Origin: Pseudomonadota bacterium
GTDB taxonomy: Bacteria; Pseudomonadota; Alphaproteobacteria; Caulobacterales; Aquidulcibacteraceae
DNA length: 10,274 nucleotides
Assembly (NCBI GenBank): GCA_023461135.1
Contig: JAEWNX010000098.1
Span: forward strand, 1-10,274
Direction: 5' to 3'
Part shown: positions 1 through 6,015 of the stretch, piece by piece
Position numbering within the stretch: the first letter of the stretch is position 1
Layout: each line of letters opens with the position of its first letter
Made by a program: the position numbers and the translations under genes
Notes under the pieces: model-generated
The model's input: only the letters and a program-made list of their open reading frames with translations
Databases searched by the model: none
What the model was told of the DNA's origin: nothing

Positions 1-788
1 GTCGTGCGCGGCGCGGCGGTTGGCGTGGGCGCGGCGTGATCCGCCGTTGAAGCGCCGTCTGACTTGGCTTGATTGTGCGCCGGCGCCGCCTTGGGCTGAC
101 GCGCAGCCTGGTCGGGCGCGGGCTGCGCCGGGACCGGCGCCATCGTCGGCGACACGTCAGTCGTCTCTGCAATTGGTGCGGACGCTGCGGCAATGACGGG
201 AGCAGGCGCCGGGGGTGTTGTTTGCGGGGTAGAAGACGCGGCTTGCGCCGCCTGCGGTGCGGGCGTCACGCCTTTCTCAGCTTGCGCGGCGTTCTTCTGT
301 CCATCCGGCTTTGATGTCGGTGCGGCCGCGACCGGCGCAGCGGCGTTGGCGCATTCCGCGTTCGCTGCCGCCTGCACGGGCCCAGGCGTTGCCGGCTGCG
401 TTGGCGCGCTCGGCGCCGCCGCTGTAGGCGCTGGGTTGGGCGCGGCGGTCTGAGGTTGCGCTTCGATGGGTTGAACGGGCGAAACGTTGTCCGCGATCAG
501 TTGGAGAAAGACGGGCGAGTTCGTCTGCTCCGCGGTCTGCTGCTGTGCCGGCGGCGCCGCAATCTCGCCGCCTAGCAGGGAGTCGGCAGGCTCTGAACTC
601 TCGCTCTCAGCACTCAGTTCGCGCGGTTGATCGGCGGGCGCCGCCTTCTCGCTCGGCGTTGCGGGTTCCTGCGTCGCCGCGTCGAGATGCTCCTCGAAGC
701 TCGGTCCATCACCTTCCGCCGGCGCGCGCGTGGGCGCTGGCCGGGCAGGCGGTCTGGCGTCGAGTACGGCGTCGGCCGCGAAGTCCAT
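1..788 (-). CDS. fliK: Flagellar hook-length control protein FliK-like, N-terminal part (C-terminus beyond left edge)
   Basis: An uninterrupted minus-strand frame runs from the ATG at 788-786 to the window edge, giving 262 residues with no stop. The start is supported by a GGGGGA ribosome-binding site (plus strand 791-796) and by a sigma-54 promoter about 50 bp upstream. The N-terminus reads MDFAADAVLDARPP and then PSFEEHLDAA, like the short conserved segment that opens many FliK proteins. The rest is low-complexity, rich in Ala, Pro, Gln and Thr, which is typical of the N-terminal half that acts as a molecular ruler for hook length. The conserved FliK C-terminal domain, which switches FlhB export specificity, would lie outside the window. 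No membrane segment or signal peptide is seen, as expected for a type III export substrate. Divergent flgK-flgL and the flagellar-type promoter support the call. Composition alone would be weak evidence; another Ala/Pro-rich flagellar protein cannot be excluded without the C-terminus. Confidence 0.75.
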   Translation of the reverse strand, partial: MDFAADAVLDARPPARPAPTRAPAEGDGPSFEEHLDAATQEPATPSEKAAPADQPRELSAESESSEPADSLLGGEIAAPPAQQQTAEQTNSPVFLQLIADNVSPVQPIEAQPQTAAPNPAPTAAAPSAPTQPATPGPVQAAANAECANAAAPVAAAPTSKPDGQKNAAQAEKGVTPAPQAAQAASSTPQTTPPAPAPVIAAASAPIAETTDVSPTMAPVPAQPAPDQAARQPKAAPAHNQAKSDGASTADHAAPTPTAAPRT

Positions 789-839
789 GAATCCCCCAAG
801 CCGCGTTCGCTTGTCCTCGAGCGCGGCGCAGAGACGCGA

Positions 840-854
840 GCAAGCCCCGGGCCA
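840..854 (-). promoter_or_regulatory. Sigma-54 (RpoN) promoter for fliK
   Basis: Read on the minus strand the site is TGGCCCG-GGGC-TTGC, against the RpoN consensus TGGCACG-N4-TTGC. The invariant GG and GC are separated by exactly 10 bases. The predicted start is near 828, about 40 nt before the fliK ATG. Caulobacter late flagellar operons use such promoters with the activator FlbD. Assignment is by motif and context, not by transcript data. Confidence 0.8.
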
Positions 855-859
855 GTCGG

Positions 860-889
860 ATAACCAAGAAAAATCTTATAAAAACAACG
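860..889. promoter_or_regulatory. AT-rich segment in the divergent control region, possible IHF-type bending site
   Basis: This is a stretch of about 30 bp, mostly A and T, in otherwise very GC-rich DNA. It lies between the fliK sigma-54 promoter and the nearest ftr-like element. In Caulobacter flagellar promoters an integration host factor site often occupies this position and bends the DNA so that bound FlbD can touch the sigma-54 polymerase. A good match to the IHF consensus (WATCAANNNNTTR) was not found, so the proposal rests on position and base composition only. Confidence 0.35.
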
Positions 890-915
890 GAGAGGCGTGC
901 GCGTCCGGCGCCGGT

Positions 916-930
916 CCCGGCAAATAGCGC
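916..930 (+). promoter_or_regulatory. ftr-like (FlbD-binding) enhancer element between the divergent promoters
   Basis: The 15-mer CCCGGCAAATAGCGC matches a second copy at 1100-1114 at 12 of 15 positions (shared pattern C-CGGCAAA-AG-GC). The pattern resembles the ftr elements bound by FlbD at Caulobacter flagellar promoters. Its centre lies about 95 bp upstream of the predicted fliK start and about 70 bp upstream of the predicted flgK start, a normal enhancer distance for either promoter. Confidence 0.65.
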
Positions 931-939
931 CACCCAGCC

Positions 940-954
940 CGGCAGCTTCTGCCG
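940..954. repeat. Short perfect palindrome CGGCAG-CTT-CTGCCG in the control region
   Basis: Two 6-base arms separated by 3 bases lie 12 bases upstream of the flgK -24 element. The CGGC/GCCG ends echo the core of the ftr elements. It could be a further regulator site, for example for FlbD or a repressor of the flgK promoter, or a chance palindrome in GC-rich DNA. Confidence 0.4.
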
Positions 955-966
955 CCCCGTTTACCA

Positions 967-981
967 TGGCCCCAGGCTTGC
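967..981 (+). promoter_or_regulatory. Sigma-54 (RpoN) promoter for flgK-flgL
   Basis: TGGCCCC-AGGC-TTGC matches the RpoN consensus with the invariant GG and GC 10 bases apart. The predicted start is near 993, which leaves a leader of about 156 nt before the flgK ATG. Together with the minus-strand site at 840-854 it forms a back-to-back pair about 110 bp apart, the design described for the flaN/flbG divergent units of Caulobacter. Confidence 0.8.
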
Positions 982-1099
982 GAAGGACACGCCAAGCGCG
1001 CGCGGATTCACCTGCAACCAACCCCGCATGCGCCGGAGAAAATTGTGCTGGGTCAAGCACTTGCGCCTTCACGTGCGCGCGCGTCCGCGGGCGCCGCCA

Positions 1100-1114
1100 C
1101 TCGGCAAAAAGAGC
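1100..1114 (+). promoter_or_regulatory. ftr-like (FlbD-binding) element downstream of the flgK promoter
   Basis: CTCGGCAAAAAGAGC agrees with the 916-930 element at 12 of 15 positions. It lies about 114 bp downstream of the predicted transcription start, inside the transcribed leader and 35 bp before the flgK ATG. Downstream ftr enhancers are known for Caulobacter flaN (ftr2 and ftr3). The CGGC and following GCCG also form a small dyad around an A-rich centre. A weaker related sequence occurs at 1034-1048. The function is inferred from sequence and position. Confidence 0.6.
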
Positions 1115-1148
1115 CGGGCGCCGGGCGCCTTCTGCCGGGAGGCCCGCC

Positions 1149-3305
1149 ATGGTGGGCCTGACCACCGTCCTACTCTCGGGCCTCTCCGGTCTGCGCGCCG
1201 CGCAGACGGCGTTGGGCGTCACTTCCAACAACATCGCCAACGCCAACACGCCCGGCTACGTGCGCACCGACGTCACGCTCGCGCCGCGCACGCAGCTTGG
1301 TGCGGGCGCCGGCGTGGAGGTCAGCGGCGTCCAGCGCGCGGCCGACCGTTTCCTCGCGACCGCCAGCTACATCGCCACCGCCGCACACGGCGCCGCCTCC
1401 GTGCGCGCCGATCTGCTCGCGCGCGCCCAATCGAATTTCGGCGATCCCGCGAGCAACACTTCCATGTTTGCGATGCTGGACGATTTTTGGTCCGCGCTCA
1501 CCGAACTCGGCGTCGATCCGTCGTCCACGCTGCGCCGTGTCGATGCGGTCTCCACGCTGCAATCGATGTTCGGCGAGATCCACCGCATCGGCCAGTCGCT
1601 GCAGGATCTGATCGTCGAGGCGGATCAGCGCATTTCCGATTCCGTCAGCGAAGCGCAGAGCCTGATGGATCGGATTGCCGCGCTCAATGACGAGATCCGT
1701 CTCAACAAGCGGACCGGCGCCGATTCCAGTTCGGCTGAAAACGCGCAATCTGCTTTGATCGACGAACTATCCGCGATCCTTGACGTGCGCGTCTCGCCCG
1801 TGCCGGAAGGCGGCGTGCATGTGCGCACCAGCGGCGGCGCGCTGCTCGTCGGCCTCAGGGCCGCGCAGTTGAGCTACACGCCGAACTCTTCGCCCTTCGC
1901 GACGCACGGCGTGATCAGCATCAACGAGGACCTGGGCACGCAGTCCAATCTCGAACCGTTCCTGCTGGGCGGCGAGCTCAAAGGCCTGTTGCAGGTGCGC
2001 GACCACGATCTCGTCGGCCTCAGCGAAGCGCTTGGCGGCTTCGCCGCCGCGCTCGGCGATGCGCTCAACGCCGTGCACAATGAGAACGCGTCATCGCCCG
2101 CGGTGAGCCAGCTCACCGGCCGGCAGACCGGCCTATTGGGCTCGGACGCCCTCGCCATGACTGGCCAAGCGATTGTCGCGGTCACGGACGCATCCGGCAA
2201 TCTGCGTCAGCGTCTCACTATCGACTTCGACGCGCGAACGATCACCGGTGAATCGCCAGCGGCCGTCTACAATTTCGGCGGCGGCGCGATCGCCGCCTTT
2301 GCCAACGCCATGAACACTGCGCTCGCCGCCGCCACGCCCGCCGGCAGCGCCAGCTTCAGCGCGGGCGTGTTGGCGATGAGCGTCGGCAATGGCGGGGGCC
2401 TTGTCGTGCAGCAGGATCCCAACGATCCAAGCGATCGCGCGGGCCGCGGCTTTGCGCATTTCTTCGGCCTCAACGATCTCGTCTCGCGGCCAACGCCAAT
2501 CTTCTTCGAAAGCGGCGTCGACGGCACGGACGCGCACGGGCTGCAGTCGGGCGGCGCAATCACCTACCAGGTGCGCGACTCGTTCGGCCGGTTCATCGCC
2601 ACGCGCACCGTGAACATTTCAGGCGCGCTCGCCGCGGGCGGCTCGAACTGGAACAATCTCATCGCGGCGCTCAATGCGAACGGCACAGGGCTTGGCGAAT
2701 TTGGCGCGTTCTCGCAAGACGCCGTAACCGGTCGCATCAGCTTCGCCAACAATCCGGCGTTCCAGATCACGCTGGTGTCGGACTCCACGCAACGCGGCAC
2801 GACGGGCGTGTCGTTTTCCGCGCTGCACGGCCTTTCCGACGTCTCCACCTCCGCGCGCGCGATGGAGATCAATGTCGACTCGGCCATATCCGCCGATCCA
2901 GGTTTGCTGGCCGTCGGCCGCCCCGATCTCACCGCCGCCATCGGCGATCGCATCATTGAAGCTGGCGACAATCGCGGCGCCTCGGCGCTCGTGGCCGCGC
3001 GCGATTCAATACGCGGCTTCCCCGCCGCGGGCGTGCTGACGGCGCAATCGACGTCCCTTGGCATCTACGCCGCGCGCCTTGGCGGCGAAGCGGGCCGTCT
3101 GGCATCGGACGCACAGCGCGCCTCGAAGGGCGCCCAAGCCGTCGCCACCGCCGCCACCGACCGTCGCGCGCAAATCGAAGGCGTCAGCCTCGACGACGAA
3201 CTCTTAAAGATGACCACGTATCAAAACGCCTACGCCGCCGCCGCGCGCGTAATCCAGGCCGCGACCGATATGCTCGATATCCTCATGGCCATTGGCTACC
3301 GCTGA
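1149..3305 (+). CDS. flgK: Flagellar hook-associated protein 1, FlgK (HAP1)
   Basis: FlgK forms the proximal hook-filament junction and is secreted by the flagellar type III system. The 718-residue product starts at the ATG at 1149, after a GGGAGG ribosome-binding site at 1137-1142. The open frame extends upstream to a GTG at 897, but that would translate through the sigma-54 promoter and leader, and the family N-terminus begins exactly here: MVGLTTVLLSGLSGLRAAQ. The axial-protein signature SNNIANANTPGY follows at about residues 27-38. The C-terminus (SLDDELLKMTTYQNAYAAAA, then IQAATDMLDILMAIGY) is the paired coiled-coil D0 segment typical of FlgK. The central several hundred residues are a Gly/Ala/Asn-rich variable region. 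The size is at the long end for the family, as is common in Caulobacterales. flgL follows after 12 bases in the same transcript. Expression is probably from the sigma-54 promoter at 967-981 with FlbD. Confidence 0.95.
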   Translation: MVGLTTVLLSGLSGLRAAQTALGVTSNNIANANTPGYVRTDVTLAPRTQLGAGAGVEVSGVQRAADRFLATASYIATAAHGAASVRADLLARAQSNFGDPASNTSMFAMLDDFWSALTELGVDPSSTLRRVDAVSTLQSMFGEIHRIGQSLQDLIVEADQRISDSVSEAQSLMDRIAALNDEIRLNKRTGADSSSAENAQSALIDELSAILDVRVSPVPEGGVHVRTSGGALLVGLRAAQLSYTPNSSPFATHGVISINEDLGTQSNLEPFLLGGELKGLLQVRDHDLVGLSEALGGFAAALGDALNAVHNENASSPAVSQLTGRQTGLLGSDALAMTGQAIVAVTDASGNLRQRLTIDFDARTITGESPAAVYNFGGGAIAAFANAMNTALAAATPAGSASFSAGVLAMSVGNGGGLVVQQDPNDPSDRAGRGFAHFFGLNDLVSRPTPIFFESGVDGTDAHGLQSGGAITYQVRDSFGRFIATRTVNISGALAAGGSNWNNLIAALNANGTGLGEFGAFSQDAVTGRISFANNPAFQITLVSDSTQRGTTGVSFSALHGLSDVSTSARAMEINVDSAISADPGLLAVGRPDLTAAIGDRIIEAGDNRGASALVAARDSIRGFPAAGVLTAQSTSLGIYAARLGGEAGRLASDAQRASKGAQAVATAATDRRAQIEGVSLDDELLKMTTYQNAYAAAARVIQAATDMLDILMAIGYR

Positions 3306-3317
3306 TAGGAGAACGCC

Positions 3318-4241
3318 GTGAGCGGCCCGCTAACCCTTCGCTTCACCACCCAGGCCCAGCTCGACATCCGGCGCATCACGCAGGAGCTCTCGGCGCTGCA
3401 GGCGAAGGTGGCGTCGGGCCGCGAAGCGAAGGATCTGCAAGGCTTCGGCGGCGCCTCGAGCCGCCTGCTCAACGCGCAATCGATGCGCGCCAACGCCGAT
3501 TCACGCGCATCCGTGATCAATCAACTGCAAGCGCGCTTCGGCGTGCAGGGCGCCGCGCTCGGCCAAGTCGCGGAAGGCGCCGGCCTGCTCGCGCAAGCCA
3601 TTCGCGAAGCCATCAGCGCCAACGACGGACGCGGCATCGCCACCGAACTCGATCTTTCCTTCTCCAGCGTCGTTTCCGCCCTCAACGAATCCTGGAACGG
3701 CCAGCCCCTGTTCGCCGGCGAGCGCCAAGGGCAGGGACCAATCAGAATCTCCACGCTCGATCAGCTCCAGGCGGCGACCGGACCGAATGACATTTTCGAC
3801 GAGGCGGATCGTCACCAAGTGCTCGATCTCGGCGTCGGCGATCCGATCGTCTTGTCGGCCAAGGCTTCCGAACTCTCGCAGGGGCTGTTCGACACGCTGG
3901 CCGATCTTGCCGATCTGATCGACGCGGCAGGCGGTCAGATCGGCCAGCCGATCAGCGGCGCTGATCGCGCCGCGCTGCAGCAGCTCGCCGACCGGCTGGA
4001 CGCCGAATCCAACAAATTCACCAACGAAGAGGGCCGCGCCGGCCAGCTACAGAAGCGGTTCGACGCCGAGCGCGTGCGGCTTGAGCAGCGCTCCAATCTC
4101 CTGCTGAAGGAGATCGGTGAGCAGGCCGATGCGGACATCGCCATGGTCTCGGTCCAGCTCAGCGCGCTCCTGGTCCAGTACGAAGCTGCGGCAAAAACCT
4201 TCTCGGACCTTTCGCAATTGTCCCTGCTGAAATATCTATGA
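3318..4241 (+). CDS. flgL: Flagellar hook-associated protein 3, FlgL (HAP3)
   Basis: FlgL is the distal hook-filament junction protein, a flagellin-like adaptor on which the filament assembles. The product is 307 residues, a usual FlgL length. The start is a GTG at 3318, preceded by AGGAG at 3307-3311. The N-terminal helix region (LRFTTQAQLDIRRITQELSA, then LQAKVASGREAKDL) and the C-terminal helix (DIAMVSVQLSALLVQYEAAA, then KTFSDLSQLSLLKYL) are the flagellin-like D0/D1 coiled-coil arms. The segment NGQPLFAGE near residues 130-138 matches the family motif around 'G-LFAG'. It lies 12 bases after flgK and has no promoter of its own, so it is co-transcribed. The product is leaderless and is presumably exported by the flagellar type III apparatus. 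Confidence 0.92.
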   Translation: MSGPLTLRFTTQAQLDIRRITQELSALQAKVASGREAKDLQGFGGASSRLLNAQSMRANADSRASVINQLQARFGVQGAALGQVAEGAGLLAQAIREAISANDGRGIATELDLSFSSVVSALNESWNGQPLFAGERQGQGPIRISTLDQLQAATGPNDIFDEADRHQVLDLGVGDPIVLSAKASELSQGLFDTLADLADLIDAAGGQIGQPISGADRAALQQLADRLDAESNKFTNEEGRAGQLQKRFDAERVRLEQRSNLLLKEIGEQADADIAMVSVQLSALLVQYEAAAKTFSDLSQLSLLKYL

Positions 4242-4248
4242 GCCATCG

Positions 4249-4269
4249 CCCTGGGCCTTGACCCCAGGG
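4249..4269 (+). terminator. Hairpin between flgL and mnmA (weak terminator or processing stem)
   Basis: A 7-bp stem CCCTGGG/CCCAGGG with a 7-base loop begins 7 bases after the flgL stop and ends just before the mnmA ribosome-binding site. No T-tract follows, so full Rho-independent termination is unlikely. It could reduce readthrough from the flagellar genes, mark an RNA-processing site, or limit access to the mnmA ribosome-binding site. Confidence 0.35.
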
Positions 4270-4279
4270 GGAGGAGATC

Positions 4280-5557
4280 ATGGACACCATTCTGGCCCCG
4301 CCAAAGGCGGGCGCGCACACCCTCAATTCGCTCGGTTTTGCCAAGCCGCCGTCACAAACGCGCGTGGTGGCGGCGATGTCTGGCGGCGTGGATTCCTCCG
4401 TCGTCGCCGCGATGCTGGCGCGCGAGGGCTACGACGTCGTGGGCGTCACGCTGCAGCTCTATGACCACGGCGCCGCCGTCAACAAGCCGGGCGCGTGCTG
4501 CGCCGGCCAGGACATCCACGATGCGCGCCGCGTCGCCGATGCGGTCGGCTTCCCGCACTACGTCTTGGATTACGAAAGCCGCTTCCGCCACGCCGTGATG
4601 GAAGACTTCGCCGACACGTACCTCGCCGGCGCCACGCCCATCCCGTGCGTGCGCTGCAATCAATCGGTGAAGTTCAAGGATCTGAAGCGCGTCGCCGAAG
4701 ACCTCGGCGCCGACTGCCTCGCCACCGGCCACTACGTGCAACGCATCGAAGGCGATGAAGGCCCCGAACTCCACCGCGCCGCCGACGCCAGCCGCGATCA
4801 AACCTATTTCCTGTTCGCCACCACGCGCGAGCAGCTCGCCTTCCTGCGCTTCCCGCTCGGCGGCTTGCCGAAAAGCCGCGTGCGCGAACTCGCCGCCGAA
4901 CTCGGTCTGCGCGTTGCGGAGAAGCCGGATAGCCAAGACATCTGCTTCGTCCCGCAAGGCAAGTACCAAGCCGTCGTCGAAAAGCTGCGCCCCGGCGCCA
5001 TCGAACCGGGCGAGATCGTTCACGTCGACGGCCGCGTGATGGGCCAACACAGCGGCGTCATCAATTTCACTGTCGGCCAACGCCGCGGCCTTGGCGTCGC
5101 CACCGGCGAGCCGCTGTTCGTCGTCAAGCTCGACGCCGCCAACAAGCGCGTCATCGTCGGCCCGCGCGAAACGCTCGGTGTGTCGCGCATTATGCTGAAG
5201 GACGTGAACTGGATCGGCGAAGGCGAAACGCCGCCCAACGGCCGCGACATCCTCGTCCGCGTGCGCTCAACGCGACCGCCCGTGCCGGCAAGGCTTTACG
5301 TTTCTTCCCCCGCATGCGGGGGAAGCACGGCCGAAGACCGGGTAGGGGGCGACGACACGCAATCGCCTGCAAGCACAGCCGCGCACCGCCCCCTCAGTCA
5401 CGCTTCGCGTGACAGCTCCCCCGCGTGCGGGGGAGCAAACTACAGCGTGCTCCTCGCCACCCCAGAAGAAGGCGTGGCGCCTGGGCAAGCCGCGGTGTTC
5501 TACGATACAAACTCCACGCGCGTCCTCGGCGGCGGCTGGATCAAGGAAACGGCATGA
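4280..5557 (+). CDS. mnmA: tRNA-specific 2-thiouridylase MnmA, carrying an in-frame palindromic repeat
   Basis: MnmA uses ATP to adenylate U34 of tRNA-Lys, -Glu and -Gln and then inserts sulfur, giving the s2U part of the mnm5s2U-type wobble base. The 425-residue product starts at the ATG at 4280 after a GGAGGAG site. The PP-loop SGGVDSS is at residues 34-40. The two catalytic cysteines are C123 (in PCVRCN) and C222 (in DSQDICFVP), corresponding to C102 and C199 of E. coli. The C-terminal beta-barrel domain includes [16 protein letters not shown] and ends [14 protein letters not shown]...RVLGGGWI. All key residues are present. The family is normally about 360-390 residues; the excess here is explained by a 44-residue insert at about 342-385, between PARLYV and [13 protein letters not shown]. 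The insert is encoded by a palindromic DNA repeat (separate entry). The frame is intact, so the enzyme is probably functional. The stop overlaps the next start as ATGA. Confidence 0.96.
   Translation: MDTILAPPKAGAHTLNSLGFAKPPSQTRVVAAMSGGVDSSVVAAMLAREGYDVVGVTLQLYDHGAAVNKPGACCAGQDIHDARRVADAVGFPHYVLDYESRFRHAVMEDFADTYLAGATPIPCVRCNQSVKFKDLKRVAEDLGADCLATGHYVQRIEGDEGPELHRAADASRDQTYFLFATTREQLAFLRFPLGGLPKSRVRELAAELGLRVAEKPDSQDICFVPQGKYQAVVEKLRPGAIEPGEIVHVDGRVMGQHSGVINFTVGQRRGLGVATGEPLFVVKLDAANKRVIVGPRETLGVSRIMLKDVNWIGEGETPPNGRDILVRVRSTRPPVPARLYVSSPACGGSTAEDRVGGDDTQSPASTAAHRPLSHASRDSSPACGGANYSVLLATPEEGVAPGQAAVFYDTNSTRVLGGGWIKETA
5304..5436. repeat. Palindromic repeat element inserted in frame within mnmA
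   Basis: The block is built of inverted repeats. A perfect 22-bp palindrome lies at 5304-5325 (arm CTTCCCCCGCA). A second, near-perfect palindrome lies at 5415-5436 (10-base arms GCTCCCCCGC around a GT centre). A 7-bp hairpin GTCACGC-TTC-GCGTGAC lies at 5397-5413. A long-range pairing joins AGGGGGCG (5344-5351) with CGCCCCCT (5387-5394). Both end palindromes are read in the same mnmA frame and encode SSPACGG (residues 342-348 and 379-385). The distance between these copies gives a net insert of about 132 bp, a multiple of three with no stop. It resembles small non-autonomous palindromic repeats of alphaproteobacterial genomes and, in behaviour, Rickettsia palindromic elements. No transposase or clear target-site duplication is seen. 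Mobility is inferred from structure and from absence of the segment in ordinary MnmA proteins. Confidence 0.85.
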
Positions 5558-6015
5558 CGCAAATGTCCGACTTCGCCGGGCTGACGGGGCTTGAGGCCAT
5601 TCGCGGCATCCTCGAAGGCAAATTTCCGCAGCCGAGCATTTCAACAACGCTCGGCTTTTGGCTCGCGGAAGCCGAAGAGGGGCGTGTCGTTTTCGAAGGC
5701 GAGCCGAGCGACCGCATCCTCAATCCGATGGGCGCCGTGCACGGCGGCTGGGCGCTCACGCTGATCGACAGCGCCTGCGGCGCCGCCGGACACACCACCC
5801 TGCCGCCCAATGTCGGCTACGGCACGCTCGAGACCAAAGCCAATTTCGTGCGCGCCATCACGCCCGCCACCGGCAAGCTGCGCTGCGAAGGCCGCGTGCT
5901 CGCGCAAGGCCGCACCATTCTCACCGCCGAAGCCAAGCTCACCGACATGAACGGCAAGCTCTACGCACACGGCACATCCACCTGCATGATCATCCGTCCG
6001 GAGAAATCGCAATGA
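5554..6015 (+). CDS. PaaI-type hotdog-fold acyl-CoA thioesterase
   Basis: The product is predicted to hydrolyse acyl-CoA or aryl-CoA thioesters in the cytoplasm. The 153-residue single-domain size is typical of the PaaI/YdiI hotdog family. The family signature N-P-M-G-x-V-H-G-G, with the following helix WALTLIDSA, is at residues 57-74 and includes the HGG and Asp positions used in the active site. Later strands ([32 protein letters not shown]) fit the hotdog sheet. The start is the ATG at 5554, overlapping the mnmA stop (ATGA), with AAGGA at 5543-5547. A second in-frame ATG at 5563 is possible. The longer frame upstream would run through the mnmA repeat and is rejected. The next gene also overlaps by ATGA. 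Its pairing with a thiolase suggests a shared role in short-chain or aromatic CoA metabolism; the substrate cannot be read from the sequence. Confidence 0.88.
   Translation: MTQMSDFAGLTGLEAIRGILEGKFPQPSISTTLGFWLAEAEEGRVVFEGEPSDRILNPMGAVHGGWALTLIDSACGAAGHTTLPPNVGYGTLETKANFVRAITPATGKLRCEGRVLAQGRTILTAEAKLTDMNGKLYAHGTSTCMIIRPEKSQ

Noticed and set aside
1050..1064. Second sigma-54-like sequence, GGGTCAA-GCAC-TTGC
   Set aside because: The GG and GC spacing fits, but the rest of the -24 element is poor. The site at 967-981 is far better.
897..1148. Upstream GTG extension of flgK
   Set aside because: It would translate the promoter and leader. The family N-terminus and a good ribosome-binding site both point to the ATG at 1149.
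614..1249. Minus-strand open frame of about 211 codons across the fliK-flgK control region
   Set aside because: It covers both sigma-54 promoters and the start of flgK, its product is Arg/Pro-rich with no family resemblance, and it conflicts with the better fliK frame. It looks like a GC-rich shadow.
4238..4260. Seven-codon reading frame starting in the flgL stop (ATGA)
   Set aside because: It has no ribosome-binding site and no conserved features; probably chance.
4352..5080. Minus-strand open frame inside mnmA
   Set aside because: It is a long antisense shadow caused by high GC and codon bias, and the plus strand is a clear MnmA.
5304..5436. CRISPR-like interpretation of the two similar palindromes in mnmA
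   Set aside because: There are only two units, they lie about 111 bp apart (start to start), no array is present, and the frame is maintained. A mobile palindromic repeat explains it better.
5267..5647. Minus-strand frame across the mnmA repeat
   Set aside because: Palindromic GC-rich repeats give open frames in several directions; there is no start context or family match.
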